From Vicinamibacterales bacterium (GTDB taxonomy: Bacteria > Acidobacteriota > Vicinamibacteria > Vicinamibacterales > Fen-181): a stretch of DNA of 64,000 nucleotides. Location of the stretch: the NCBI GenBank assembly GCA_036504215.1, contig DASXVO010000056.1, positions 58,435-122,434 of the forward strand. Direction: 5' to 3'. Below, one piece after another: positions 9,876 through 18,377 of the stretch. The notes under the pieces were generated by a model. The model saw only the letters and a program-made list of their open reading frames with translations. It had not been told where the DNA came from and did not search any database. The first letter of the stretch is position 1. Each line of letters opens with the position of its first letter. Both the position numbers and the translations under genes were made by a program.

Positions 9876-10035
9876 AGGCTAGGCATTCTGACCGGCACAC
9901 CTCCTGTCGGCCGATCCTCTCGCTGACGATTCACGGCAGCGTGAGCGGGTCGGTGCCTCCCCGCCGACAGTGTGACCTGGAGCGCCGAGACCCGACCGCC
10001 GGTCCGGCGGGTCCTTCAACGCTTCGAAGCTCACG

Positions 10036-11193
10036 ATGCGCGTGGCAAACGTCATCACAAGGCTGAACATCGGCGGCGCCTCAGCACCGGTGATTTCGCT
10101 CGCGGTCGGCTTCCGGTCGAGGGGACACGACAGTCTGCTGATCGTCGGGACACCGGACCCAGGGGAGGGGACGCTCGAGGCAGAAGCCGCCAGGGCCGGC
10201 GCCCGCATCGTGAGGCTGCCCAGCCTTTGTCGGAGCCCGCACGTCGGCCGCGACGCGCTGGCGTTGTGGAGGCTCCAGGCGATTTTCGCCGACTTCGAGC
10301 CGGACGTGGTGGCGACGCACACCTCGAAGGCCGGCGTCATCGGTCGGTTGGCCGCGCGTTGGGCCGGGACGCGGGTGGTCGTCCACACTCATCACGGCAA
10401 GGGCTTCGATGTGTTTCCGCGCGGTTGGCGACGGACTTCCGTGCTGGCTATCGAGCGTCGGCTTGCCGGTCTGAGCGACCACATCGTCGTCAGTCCCAGG
10501 CAGCGGGACGAACTGGTCGACCTGGGTGTCGTACCGGCGCGGCGGTCGCGGGTGATTCGGTACGGGATCGATCTGAAACCGTTTGTTGCGGCGCCGGCAG
10601 CGGGCCAGCCCCTGCGCCGTGAACTCGGTGTGCCGGATGACGCCTTGCTGGTGGCCGTCGTCGGCCGCGTGGTCGCGATCAAGGGGCAGGATGTATTCCT
10701 GCGGGCGTGCGCGCGGTTCGTCGGGCGATGCCCGAGCGCCCGGGTCGTCCTGGTCGGGGACGGTGCGTTTCGGCCCGAGTGCGAACGGCTGTCACGAGAA
10801 CTCGGTCTGGCAGACCGGGTGTTCTTTCTCGGCTGGCGTCGTGACATCCCGGCGATCATGCACTCGGTCGATGTCGTGGCGCTCCCGACGGTGCGGGAGT
10901 TCGAGGGCACGCCGGTCGCGCTGATCGAGGCGCTCGCCGCCGCCCGCGCGGTCGTGGCGAGCGATGTGGGTGGTGTGGCCGATCTCGTCGAGCACGGTGT
11001 GACCGGCCTGCTCGTCCCGGCCGGCAGGCCCGAGGCGCTCGCCGCGGCCATCGAGCACCTGCTCGGCCACCCACGGGCGCGTACGGCGATGGGCGAGGCC
11101 GGACGCTGCCGCGCCAGCGAGTGGCATTCGCTCGAACACATGGTGAATGAAACCGAGCAGTACTATCGTGAGCTCCTGGAGGCAGCCGATTAG
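10036..11193 (+). CDS. Glycosyltransferase family 4
   Basis: The 385-aa protein has a full GT-B fold: MRVANVITRLNIGGASAPV at the start (donor/acceptor cleft glycine loop), HTHHGKGFDVFP near residue 117, VAVVGRVVAIKGQDVFL opening the second domain around residue 211, and the EX7E-type site EFEGTPVALIEALAAARAVV around residue 292. Such proteins transfer sugars from nucleotide donors to lipid-linked intermediates in the cytoplasm. Its stop codon directly abuts the next start, so it is co-transcribed with the WecA-like gene and may add the second sugar. The donor cannot be named. Confidence 0.88.
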   Translation: MRVANVITRLNIGGASAPVISLAVGFRSRGHDSLLIVGTPDPGEGTLEAEAARAGARIVRLPSLCRSPHVGRDALALWRLQAIFADFEPDVVATHTSKAGVIGRLAARWAGTRVVVHTHHGKGFDVFPRGWRRTSVLAIERRLAGLSDHIVVSPRQRDELVDLGVVPARRSRVIRYGIDLKPFVAAPAAGQPLRRELGVPDDALLVAVVGRVVAIKGQDVFLRACARFVGRCPSARVVLVGDGAFRPECERLSRELGLADRVFFLGWRRDIPAIMHSVDVVALPTVREFEGTPVALIEALAAARAVVASDVGGVADLVEHGVTGLLVPAGRPEALAAAIEHLLGHPRARTAMGEAGRCRASEWHSLEHMVNETEQYYRELLEAAD

Positions 11194-13047
11194 ATGTCGA
11201 TGATTGCCGTGACGGCCCTGGCGTTCGCGTTTGCCGTGTCGGTGGGGCTCACGGTCCTCGTGCGTTTCGTCGCGAGACGACGTGGGTTCGTGGCGCATCC
11301 GCGAGCCGACCGCTGGCACCGCCGCCCGACAGCGCTGCTCGGCGGCATCGCCATCGCGCTCGGATTCGCCGTGCCGGTCCTGTCGTTCGGGCAGATCCAC
11401 GACGTCGGCCCGATTGTCGGCTTGTCGCTGCTCGTGGCCGGGCTGGGCCTCATCGACGATCTGTTTCGGCTCGGTCCGGGGACCAAGCTCGTGTCCCAGA
11501 CGGTCATCGCGGCCGCCGCCCTGTTCCTCGGGTATCGCCTCGGCTGGACCGGTTCGTTGACGGTGGACTCGCTCCTGACGGTGGTCTGGCTCGTCGGGTT
11601 GGCCAACGCGTTCAATCTCCTCGACAACATGGATGGTCTTGCCGCCGGCGTCGCGGCGATCGGCGCCGCGGGCTATCTCGTTCTCGCGGTCACGAGCGGC
11701 ACGCCCGCGGACGTCGTGATGCTGAGCGCGCTCGTCGGTGCGACGCTCGGCTTCCTCGTGTTCAACGTCCACCCGGCGTCGATCTTCATGGGCGACACAG
11801 GGAGCCTGTTCCTCGGCTTCACGGTTGCGCTCCTCGCGACGAGACTGGGTCCGGGTCTCGGCGCGGGAGGCGCGTCGGCGATCATCGTGCCGGTGGCTGT
11901 GCTGTCCGTACCGATCTTCGACACGACGCTCGTCACCTTCATCCGCAGTCTGGCCGGCCGTCCCATTTCCGCCGGAGGGCGCGATCACTCGTCACACCGG
12001 CTCGTGGCCCTCGGTCTGCCGGAACAGAGAGCCGTGCTCGTGCTCTATGGCTGCGCGGCCGCGGCGGCGGTCGCAGGACTGTCGGGGTTCTACCTCGACG
12101 TGACGCACGCCAACATCCTGCTGGGCCTCTTCACGGTCGGCCTGGCCTTCTTCGGCGTCGAACTGGCGCACGTGCGGGTCTACAACCCTGCGGATTTGGT
12201 GAACGGGCCGAGACACGGTGTGGTACTGGTCCTGAAGACATTCAACTCATCGCTGCACTTCCTCGACGTCCTGCTCGACATCTGCATCACGACGCTGGCC
12301 TACTACACGGCATATCGTGTCCGGTTCAGGGATCCCGCATTCGTCCTGTATTTCCCGCTCTTCCTTCACTCGCTGCCCCTCGTCGTGGCCACGACTGTCG
12401 CATCGCTCTGGGCGGTGGGGGCGTACCGCGGGCGGTGGCGGCACTTCGGTCTGCGTGACGCCGCCGTGCTGGTGAGGGGCACCGCCCTTGCCGCGTTCGC
12501 GTCGGTGACGGCCGTCTCGTACCTCTACCGGTTCGAGCGGTACTCGCGTGGCGTCTTCGTGATCTCCGCGGTGCTCACGCTGATCCTGCTGTCTGTCGGA
12601 CGGGCGTCCTTCGCCTGGGTACACCGGCTCGCGCGCCGCGTCCGCCGCGCGAGGGAACGGGTCGTTCTGTACGGCGCCGGCGCAACGGGTGAGGCCGCGT
12701 TGCGGGAGGCGCGATCCGGCCGGGCGGCGCTCGACGTGGTCGGCGTGATGGACGACGCATCGGACGGTCGGGAACGACGCCTGCAGGGCGTTCGCATGTT
12801 GGGCGGGTTCGACGCGTTGATTGAGACCGTCGGGCGGCAGGGTGTGGATGGCGTGATCCTCGCCACGTCGCGGCTCGACGCCGCCAGGCTCGAGATTCTC
12901 TGCGCCGCGTGCGCCGAACGTGATGTTTTCCTGCTGAGATACCGGTCAGGTTTCGAGAGCATCCTGACCGATGGTCATGAGACCGGCCCGACCGGAAGAG
13001 AACCCGGCGAGAATTCCGACGAGGTGTCCGTTGGCGCTCCTTCGTGA
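11194..13047 (+). CDS. WecA/MraY-family phosphosugar transferase fused to FlaA1-like TM-Rossmann module
   Basis: The product is 617 aa, about 250 aa longer than normal WecA. Residues 1-330 are a polyprenyl-phosphate N-acetylhexosamine-1-phosphate transferase with DD at 88-89, NLLDNMDG at 141-148, FMGDTGS at 198-204 and HSSHR at 265-269. It therefore should start the lipid-linked oligosaccharide on undecaprenyl phosphate at the inner membrane. Residues 350-480 add about four further membrane segments. Residues 488-595 form a nucleotide-binding Rossmann fold (VVLYGAGATG) like the N-terminal half of FlaA1/CapD/WbpM-type dehydratases, without the catalytic SDR half. The C-terminal module may be a sensor or scaffold. 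ATG directly follows the previous stop. Confidence 0.85.
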   Translation: MSMIAVTALAFAFAVSVGLTVLVRFVARRRGFVAHPRADRWHRRPTALLGGIAIALGFAVPVLSFGQIHDVGPIVGLSLLVAGLGLIDDLFRLGPGTKLVSQTVIAAAALFLGYRLGWTGSLTVDSLLTVVWLVGLANAFNLLDNMDGLAAGVAAIGAAGYLVLAVTSGTPADVVMLSALVGATLGFLVFNVHPASIFMGDTGSLFLGFTVALLATRLGPGLGAGGASAIIVPVAVLSVPIFDTTLVTFIRSLAGRPISAGGRDHSSHRLVALGLPEQRAVLVLYGCAAAAAVAGLSGFYLDVTHANILLGLFTVGLAFFGVELAHVRVYNPADLVNGPRHGVVLVLKTFNSSLHFLDVLLDICITTLAYYTAYRVRFRDPAFVLYFPLFLHSLPLVVATTVASLWAVGAYRGRWRHFGLRDAAVLVRGTALAAFASVTAVSYLYRFERYSRGVFVISAVLTLILLSVGRASFAWVHRLARRVRRARERVVLYGAGATGEAALREARSGRAALDVVGVMDDASDGRERRLQGVRMLGGFDALIETVGRQGVDGVILATSRLDAARLEILCAACAERDVFLLRYRSGFESILTDGHETGPTGREPGENSDEVSVGAPS

Positions 13048-14434
13048 TTGGTCTGCGCGCGTGGCGCGCCTCGTGCTCGTGCTCTGGCTGTGGCCCAGTC
13101 CCGCCGTTGCCGCTGCTGTCGCGGAACCTGGCGCGCGCTCCGACGCGACCGCATCGGGCCGGCAGCGCCCGGACCTCGTGCTGATCCTGGTCGACGCCCT
13201 CCGGGCGGACCGTCTCTCTGTCTCCGGCTACGGCCGGCCGACCACGCCACGCCTCGATCGGCGGCGGTCGGAGCTGCGCTGGTTCACCGACGCGGTCACG
13301 CACGCGACGCACACCGTTCCATCTGTCGCCTCGCTCTTCGTGGGTGTTCCGCCCCGGCTCCACAAGATCCAGTGGGACCCCCGGACCAGGTCCTTTCCGC
13401 CGAACGGGCAGCATCCGCGGCTCGAGACGTCGCTCCCAACGCTGCCCGAGGTGCTGAGTGCCGCTGGCTACGACACGCGGGCCTTCGTGGGCAATCCCTG
13501 GATCACCGAGGAGAACCGCTTCAACCGCGGATTCGGGGTCTTCGAAGGCTGGCGTGCATGGGATCGGGACGGGACGAACGACGACAAGGCGATCCTCGAG
13601 ACTGTCGCCTCAGTGCTCGAGGCGTCGTCCGAACGCCCTCGGTTCGTGTACGCCCACCTGATGAGCGTGCACAGTCCGTACGACAAGGGGCACCGCGAGC
13701 TGGTGCGCGAGATGGGCGTGGACCGCTTCGTGAACGGCCTGAGGGAGGCATCACCGCGTGATATCACCTTCATGAGCGATGTCTACGACTCCGATGTGCT
13801 CTACGTGGACGGCCTCGTGGGCGGGCTGCTCGACGCGCTCTCGGCTCGCGCCGGGTCACGTCCGGTGGCCGTGTGCGTGTTCGGCGACCATGGTGAGGAG
13901 TTCCACGAGCACGGAGGGTTCGGGCACAATACGACCCTCTTCCAGGAGCTCGTCCAGGTGCCCGTTCTCTTCTGGGGACCGGGCCTGGTGGACCGAACGG
14001 GGCCGTCGGACTACCCGTTCGAGCTCATCGACGTGCGGCGGATCTTCACCGCGCTGGCCGGCGTGTCGGACGACGCGGCCGTGGGGCTCGTCTCCTCCGT
14101 GCTGCCGGCGCCGCCGACCCCGGGCGAGCGGCTTCGCGCGATCGAGCTGGACGCGCAGAAGGCGCTCTATCTCCGGCCATGGAAGTACATCGTGACGCGG
14201 GAACCCTTCGAGGAGCGGCTCTACAACCTGGCGGTGGACGGGACGGAACGCGTGAACCGCGTCGTCGTGGACGCCGAGATGGCGGCGAAGCTTCGTACGA
14301 TCGCTCAGCGCCTGTGGCCGGAACTTCCCTACCCGGCCGTCGATCCCGCCGCGCCGTCCCTGTTCGTGCGGCTGGCGTGCGTGTCCGGCGTGGTGAGCGT
14401 TGTGATCCTTCTGGTCCTCCTTCGTCGGCTCTAG
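13031..14434 (+). CDS. Sulfatase-fold hydrolase or phosphotransferase, Thr at nucleophile position
   Basis: Start TTG at 13031 is preferred: GAGGTG lies 6 nt upstream and it gives a clean signal peptide (RVARLVLVLWLW, then AVAAAVA). ATG at 12971 is the alternative. This gives 467 aa, overlapping the previous gene by 17 bp. The alkaline phosphatase superfamily is shown by LILVDALRADRLSVSGYGR (metal site) and VFGDHGEEFHEHGGFGHN (second metal site). The usual sulfatase motif C/S-x-P-x-R is not seen; the equivalent segment reads HATHTVPSVASLF, with Thr as likely nucleophile, as in LtaS/EptA-type transferases. A C-terminal membrane segment (VVSVVILLVLL) follows. It may decorate or trim the polysaccharide in the periplasm; sulfate as substrate is doubtful. 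Confidence 0.78.
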   Translation: MALLRDWSARVARLVLVLWLWPSPAVAAAVAEPGARSDATASGRQRPDLVLILVDALRADRLSVSGYGRPTTPRLDRRRSELRWFTDAVTHATHTVPSVASLFVGVPPRLHKIQWDPRTRSFPPNGQHPRLETSLPTLPEVLSAAGYDTRAFVGNPWITEENRFNRGFGVFEGWRAWDRDGTNDDKAILETVASVLEASSERPRFVYAHLMSVHSPYDKGHRELVREMGVDRFVNGLREASPRDITFMSDVYDSDVLYVDGLVGGLLDALSARAGSRPVAVCVFGDHGEEFHEHGGFGHNTTLFQELVQVPVLFWGPGLVDRTGPSDYPFELIDVRRIFTALAGVSDDAAVGLVSSVLPAPPTPGERLRAIELDAQKALYLRPWKYIVTREPFEERLYNLAVDGTERVNRVVVDAEMAAKLRTIAQRLWPELPYPAVDPAAPSLFVRLACVSGVVSVVILLVLLRRL

Positions 14435-14451
14435 CGCCGAACGGCCCGAAA

Positions 14452-15375
14452 TCACTCGGGGAACGGTTGTCGGCCCCGGTTGCGTACATCCCGCCATCCA
14501 TCGATCACACCCCGGATGAGCGCCCTGGCGAGAGACAGCCGGCCCTCGAGGCTCGCCCGCAAGACGCGGAACGACACGTCCGCGCACTCGTAGGCCAGGA
14601 ACGCCGCGTAGACGGGTCGGCCGCGCTTGAACTTCCGCACGAATCGGTGACGGTTCCTGACGAAGTAGTACATCGCCAGAGGGGCGGCCGGGCCACCCGT
14701 CGCGCTGCTCTCACGATGGCGGACGACGGCGCCGGGTGCGATCCACAGTTCCCAGCCGGCGGCCCGGGCGCGGACGGCGAAATCCATGTCCTCGCAGTAG
14801 AGGAAATAGTCGTCGTCCAGGTACCCCACGTCCTCGACGGCCGACCGGGGCAACAGCAGGCAGGATCCACTCAGCGCATCCACGCGAACGTCGCCGGACG
14901 GTGGAGCGGTGTGCAACCGACCCGTTGTCCGTCCACGCCACCACGAAATCGACGGCCCGCAACCCCTGAACGTCGCCGCGGTGTCCTCCGGCACGAGTCG
15001 GGGACCGATCAAGGCCCGGGGATGGCGCTGGCTGGCGGCGAGGAGGGTCGCAATCGCCCCGGGCTCGACGAAGGCATCCGGATTCAGCAAGAGGATTGCG
15101 TCACACACGGCGTGTAGGCACCAGCGGATCCCCGCGTTGGCGCCGCCCGTGAAGCCGAGATTCTCGGCGTGCCTGATCAGCGTGACCTGCGGATATCGGG
15201 CCTCGATGGTGTCGGCGGAACCGTCAGTCGACGCATTGTCGACCACGACCACCGCCGTAGGCGGCGCGGTGGAACGGAGCAGCGAGTCGAGGCATGCGGT
15301 GATGTAGCGGAGTCCGTTGAAGTTGACGATGACGACGCTGGCGCGCGGTGTGGGTGCGGTCGGGAGCCGGCTCAT
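14452..15375 (-). CDS. Glycosyltransferase family 2 (rhamnosyltransferase-like)
   Basis: The 307-aa GT-A enzyme has VVIVNFNGLRYITACLDSL at the N-terminus, VVVDNASTDGSAD around residue 44, ILLLNPDAF as the divalent metal and donor motif, and YFLYCEDMDFAVRARAAGWE carrying the likely catalytic Asp. It is convergent with the sulfatase-like gene (17 bp gap) and lies 8 bp downstream of a second GT2 gene on the same strand. The two are about the same length and share all the listed motifs, suggesting an old duplication. Its donor is unknown. Confidence 0.88.
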   Translation of the reverse strand: MSRLPTAPTPRASVVIVNFNGLRYITACLDSLLRSTAPPTAVVVVDNASTDGSADTIEARYPQVTLIRHAENLGFTGGANAGIRWCLHAVCDAILLLNPDAFVEPGAIATLLAASQRHPRALIGPRLVPEDTAATFRGCGPSISWWRGRTTGRLHTAPPSGDVRVDALSGSCLLLPRSAVEDVGYLDDDYFLYCEDMDFAVRARAAGWELWIAPGAVVRHRESSATGGPAAPLAMYYFVRNRHRFVRKFKRGRPVYAAFLAYECADVSFRVLRASLEGRLSLARALIRGVIDGWRDVRNRGRQPFPE

Positions 15376-15383
15376 TCGGCGGG

Positions 15384-16337
15384 CTATCGATCGGATTGGC
15401 CCCGCCGGGCGATGGCCTGGACGGCGAGCATCAGCGCCATCCGCGCGTACAGTACGGCGCCAGCCACCGGCAGCGAGACCATCCGGAAGCGCGCCGCACG
15501 GTGCTTGACGAAGTACCGGTAGGCGCTGCGATGGAACGCGCGGATGGACAGCCCTGGCGCGTGGCGGCGGCTACGGCCGATACCGTGCGTCACGACCGCG
15601 GACGGGAGGTACACAACGCGCCAGCCGGCTTCCTTCAGCCGCTTGCACAAGTCCGCGTCTTCCCAGTAGAGGAAGAACTGCTCGTCCATGCCGCCGATCG
15701 TCTCGAAGGCGTGCGCGTTGACCGCCATGCACGTGCCAGCCACCCAGTCGACGTCGATCGGGCCCGCCGTCGAGGCGTCGGCCAGCAGGTCGTGCCTCGA
15801 CAGGGGATTGTCCGGCCAGATCCGTGTGATGAGTGACGTACGACCCGCCAGGCCGGTCAGCATCGTCGGGAAGCGGCGAGCGGACCGTTGCACGGTGCCG
15901 CCGGGGGTCTGCACGCGCGCCCCGACGACCGCGGTATCGGCGTGCATCTCCAGGTAGTCAACCATCTGCTGTACCGAGCCCGGCTGGATGACGGTGTCCG
16001 GATTGAGGATCAGCAGGTGCCGTCCCTTGGCGACCCGCGCCCCGGCGTTGACCCCGGCCGAAAACCCAGGGTTCCTGTCGGTTGCGAACAACCGGATACG
16101 AGGATAGCGGGCGCGGACACGTTCGAGGTCAGGCTCCGACGAAGCGTGATCGATGACGACCACCTCCGCCCCGAGCTTCCCGTCGCTCGTGAGCGACGCG
16201 AGGCAGGCTTCCAGTTCGGCGTACGACTTGTAGTTGACAATGACGATCGAGACCAGTGGCGCCCGGTCAGCCGCCGCGGGGCCTGGCGTCACCGTGTCAC
16301 CCGCATTTCCGTCAATGAGCGCTCCGGTCGGTCCCAT
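15384..16337 (-). CDS. Glycosyltransferase family 2
   Basis: The ATG at 16337 is chosen because GTGGAGACGA precedes it; an earlier ATG at 16388 lacks a ribosome site. The 317-aa product shows SIVIVNYKSYAELEACLASL, VVVIDHASSEPD, LLILNPDTVIQPGS and FFLYWEDADLCKRLKEAGWR, the standard GT2 set with the metal motif and the E-D acceptor-site pair. The C-terminal ~60 residues contain a basic amphipathic stretch and a short hydrophobic segment (VAGAVLYARMALMLAVQAIA) that may hold it at the membrane. It is followed by the related GT2 gene. Confidence 0.87.
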   Translation of the reverse strand: MGPTGALIDGNAGDTVTPGPAAADRAPLVSIVIVNYKSYAELEACLASLTSDGKLGAEVVVIDHASSEPDLERVRARYPRIRLFATDRNPGFSAGVNAGARVAKGRHLLILNPDTVIQPGSVQQMVDYLEMHADTAVVGARVQTPGGTVQRSARRFPTMLTGLAGRTSLITRIWPDNPLSRHDLLADASTAGPIDVDWVAGTCMAVNAHAFETIGGMDEQFFLYWEDADLCKRLKEAGWRVVYLPSAVVTHGIGRSRRHAPGLSIRAFHRSAYRYFVKHRAARFRMVSLPVAGAVLYARMALMLAVQAIARRGQSDR

Positions 16338-16433
16338 TCGTCTCCACTCGTCCTCGGCTGAATGATACTGGAGGCGTCGGACGGTCACAACGGTATAGGT
16401 GATGGCGCGGTTTCAGACGCCCACCGGAGCCGG

Positions 16434-17288
16434 TCAGGAGACGACCTGCCTGAGGACCAGATCGAGACTGCCGATCGCCACGTCGACCCGCAGCTTGATC
16501 GGGATCCGCCGTTCGTCGGCCGAGATCCACACCGTCATCCTGCCGCCGACCGGGTGCCCCTGCTCGTCGAGGACGGTGGGCGTCACCCGCAGGGCAGTGA
16601 CCGTGCCTGCCGGCGTCGTCACCGGCTCCGCGGTTCCAATGCCGAACGTCACGCGGTAGGTGGTGCCGCCGTCACACACCGGCATGGTCAGCCGCGACTG
16701 CGGCGCGAGCGGAACCGATCGCAGGGCGTACACCGCCGACAGGGCATCCTGCGTGTGGCGCGGAATCGCCACGACGGACTTGACGTTCGTAGTCGTCTGC
16801 ACTTCGTATTCGGCCCGGTGGCCCAGATGGTCGAACCGGGTGATCCGCAGGCGGTGCCGTGCGCCCTCCTGGCTGTAGATCGAGCCCCGCTGGGGGAGCA
16901 ACGCGTAGCAGTCGAGCAGCGTGTCGGCCTTGTAGTAGAGCGAGTGGAGCCGGGCCAGCAAGCCGACCGGTCGGCCCTCGGCGACGATGTAGTACGCCAT
17001 CGATCCGAACGATGCCCGCCTCTCCTTGACGACCATGGTCGCCTCGCCGGCGGTGAGGTGACCCGACCAGGAGATGTCGTAGGTCAGCCGTTCGCCGGCC
17101 CGGAACGGCACCTTCGTGTCGGTTCTCGCCGGTAGCGGCAGAGGCTTCCTGGCCGGCTGAGCGGAGGACGGACTCGACGCCGGCTTCCGCGGCCGTCGAG
17201 TCTGAGCCTCCAGCGCGGCGAGTCCCGTCGCGAGCGCCAGCACGACCACGAGCGTTCGAGCGAGTCCGCGCGGCGTCGCGTTCCTCAT
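16434..17288 (-). CDS. DUF3108 family periplasmic protein
   Basis: The 284-aa product has a signal peptide (LARTLVVVLALATGLAALEA) and a Pro/Ser-rich linker, then a beta-rich domain with FRAGERLTYDISWSGHLTAG near residue 60, DTLLDCYALLPQRGSIYSQE and PVGGRMTVWISADERRIPIK near the C-terminus. This is the pattern of DUF3108 proteins, which are exported and predicted to form a beta structure. No enzyme activity is known for them. The start lies only 1 bp from the thiG stop, so it is probably the last gene of the thiS-thiG transcript. A role in envelope maintenance is inference only. Confidence 0.8.
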   Translation of the reverse strand: MRNATPRGLARTLVVVLALATGLAALEAQTRRPRKPASSPSSAQPARKPLPLPARTDTKVPFRAGERLTYDISWSGHLTAGEATMVVKERRASFGSMAYYIVAEGRPVGLLARLHSLYYKADTLLDCYALLPQRGSIYSQEGARHRLRITRFDHLGHRAEYEVQTTTNVKSVVAIPRHTQDALSAVYALRSVPLAPQSRLTMPVCDGGTTYRVTFGIGTAEPVTTPAGTVTALRVTPTVLDEQGHPVGGRMTVWISADERRIPIKLRVDVAIGSLDLVLRQVVS

Positions 17289-17289
17289 C

Positions 17290-18066
17290 CTAGCGTCCGA
17301 TCACACCATCGAGCGGGCTGCTCGCCGAGGCGTACATCTTCCGCGGGATCCGCCCGGCCAGGTACGCGAGTCGCCCGGCGTGGACCGCCAGCTTCATCGC
17401 CTCGGCCATGGCGACCGGTTCGCTGGCACCGGCAATCGCCGTGTTCATCAGGACGCCGTCGGCCCCCAGTTCCATCGCGAGCGCGGCGTCGGAGGCTGTG
17501 CCCACTCCTGCATCGACGATGACCGGCACCTGTACTTGTTCGCGGATGATCCGGATGTTGTTGGTGTTCTGGATGCCGAGTCCCGATCCGATCGGTGCGC
17601 CCAATGGCATGACGGCGGCGGCGCCGGCATCCACCAGTTTCCGGCACACGACGACGTCGTCGCTGACGTACGGGAGGACGATGAAGCCGTCCTTGACGAG
17701 CGCGCGTGTGGCCTCCAGGAGGGCCTCGTTGTCCGGGTAGAGGGTGCGTTCGTCGCCGATGACCTCGAGCTTGATCCAGTTCGAGAGGCCCGCCTCGCGC
17801 GCAAGGTGCGCCGTGCGGATCGCGTCGGCGGCGGTGTAACAGCCTGCCGTGTTCGGCAACAGCGCGTATCTCTTCGGGTCGATGTGGTCGAGCAGCGACT
17901 CGCGACTTCGGTCGCTGACGTTCACGCGTCGCACGGCAACCGTGACCATGGACGTGCCCGACGCTTCGAGCGCCCGCACCATCACCGGATACGACGAGTA
18001 CTTACCGCTGCCGAGAATCAGTCGCGAGGACAACGTCTTGTCGCCGATGACGAGCGTGTCGGACAT
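17290..18066 (-). CDS. thiG: Thiazole synthase ThiG
   Basis: ThiG condenses 1-deoxyxylulose 5-phosphate, dehydroglycine and ThiS thiocarboxylate into the thiazole of thiamine in the cytoplasm. The 258-aa protein is full length. It shows [17 protein letters not shown] at the start, [18 protein letters not shown] with the Schiff-base lysine, [15 protein letters not shown] and [20 protein letters not shown], ending with the phosphate-binding [13 protein letters not shown]. The ATG at 18066 lies 4 bp after the thiS stop. thiF, thiH, thiO and thiC are not in the window, so the rest of the pathway must be elsewhere. Confidence 0.96.
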   Translation of the reverse strand: MSDTLVIGDKTLSSRLILGSGKYSSYPVMVRALEASGTSMVTVAVRRVNVSDRSRESLLDHIDPKRYALLPNTAGCYTAADAIRTAHLAREAGLSNWIKLEVIGDERTLYPDNEALLEATRALVKDGFIVLPYVSDDVVVCRKLVDAGAAAVMPLGAPIGSGLGIQNTNNIRIIREQVQVPVIVDAGVGTASDAALAMELGADGVLMNTAIAGASEPVAMAEAMKLAVHAGRLAYLAGRIPRKMYASASSPLDGVIGR

Positions 18067-18070
18067 GAGC

Positions 18071-18289
18071 TTAGTCTCCGGACGGGGCGGCGCCGCCGCC
18101 CACGAAGTTGACGATTTCCAGTTGGTCACCCTCGCGAACCTCGACCTCGTCGAAGGTGGCACGCTTGAGCACCTTGAGATTGTGCTCGACGGCCACGCGT
18201 CTCGAATCGATGCCGAGCCTGGCAAGGAGCGCGGCGACCGACAACGGACCGGGCGTCTCGAACGGTTCACCGTTGAGCAGGATCTTCAC
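18071..18289 (-). CDS. thiS: Sulfur carrier ThiS with C-terminal tail beyond the diglycine
   Basis: This 72-aa ubiquitin-fold protein carries sulfur as a C-terminal thiocarboxylate for ThiG. It starts at GTG 18289 with GCGAGG as ribosome site about 9 nt upstream. [14 protein letters not shown] at the start and [15 protein letters not shown] near the end are typical. Unlike standard ThiS, which ends at GG, six residues (AAPSGD) follow the glycines before the TAA stop. Activation would need proteolytic trimming, as described for QbsE and JAMM peptidase systems; otherwise an unusual product or a sequencing error near the end is possible. It is translationally linked to thiG, 4 bp away. Confidence 0.88.
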   Translation of the reverse strand: MKILLNGEPFETPGPLSVAALLARLGIDSRRVAVEHNLKVLKRATFDEVEVREGDQLEIVNFVGGGAAPSGD

Positions 18290-18377
18290 GAAGAGACCTC
18301 GCAAATAATCGAGCGTACTGCCCGTACCGCGCAAAATCAAGCGGACCGGGGTCAGCGGGCAAGGATCAGGTCCGGCG

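Noticed and set aside
14452..16337. Single gene broken by a frameshift (two neighbouring GT2 genes)
   Set aside because: Both have their own complete set of GT2 motifs, starts and stops, so they are two genes.
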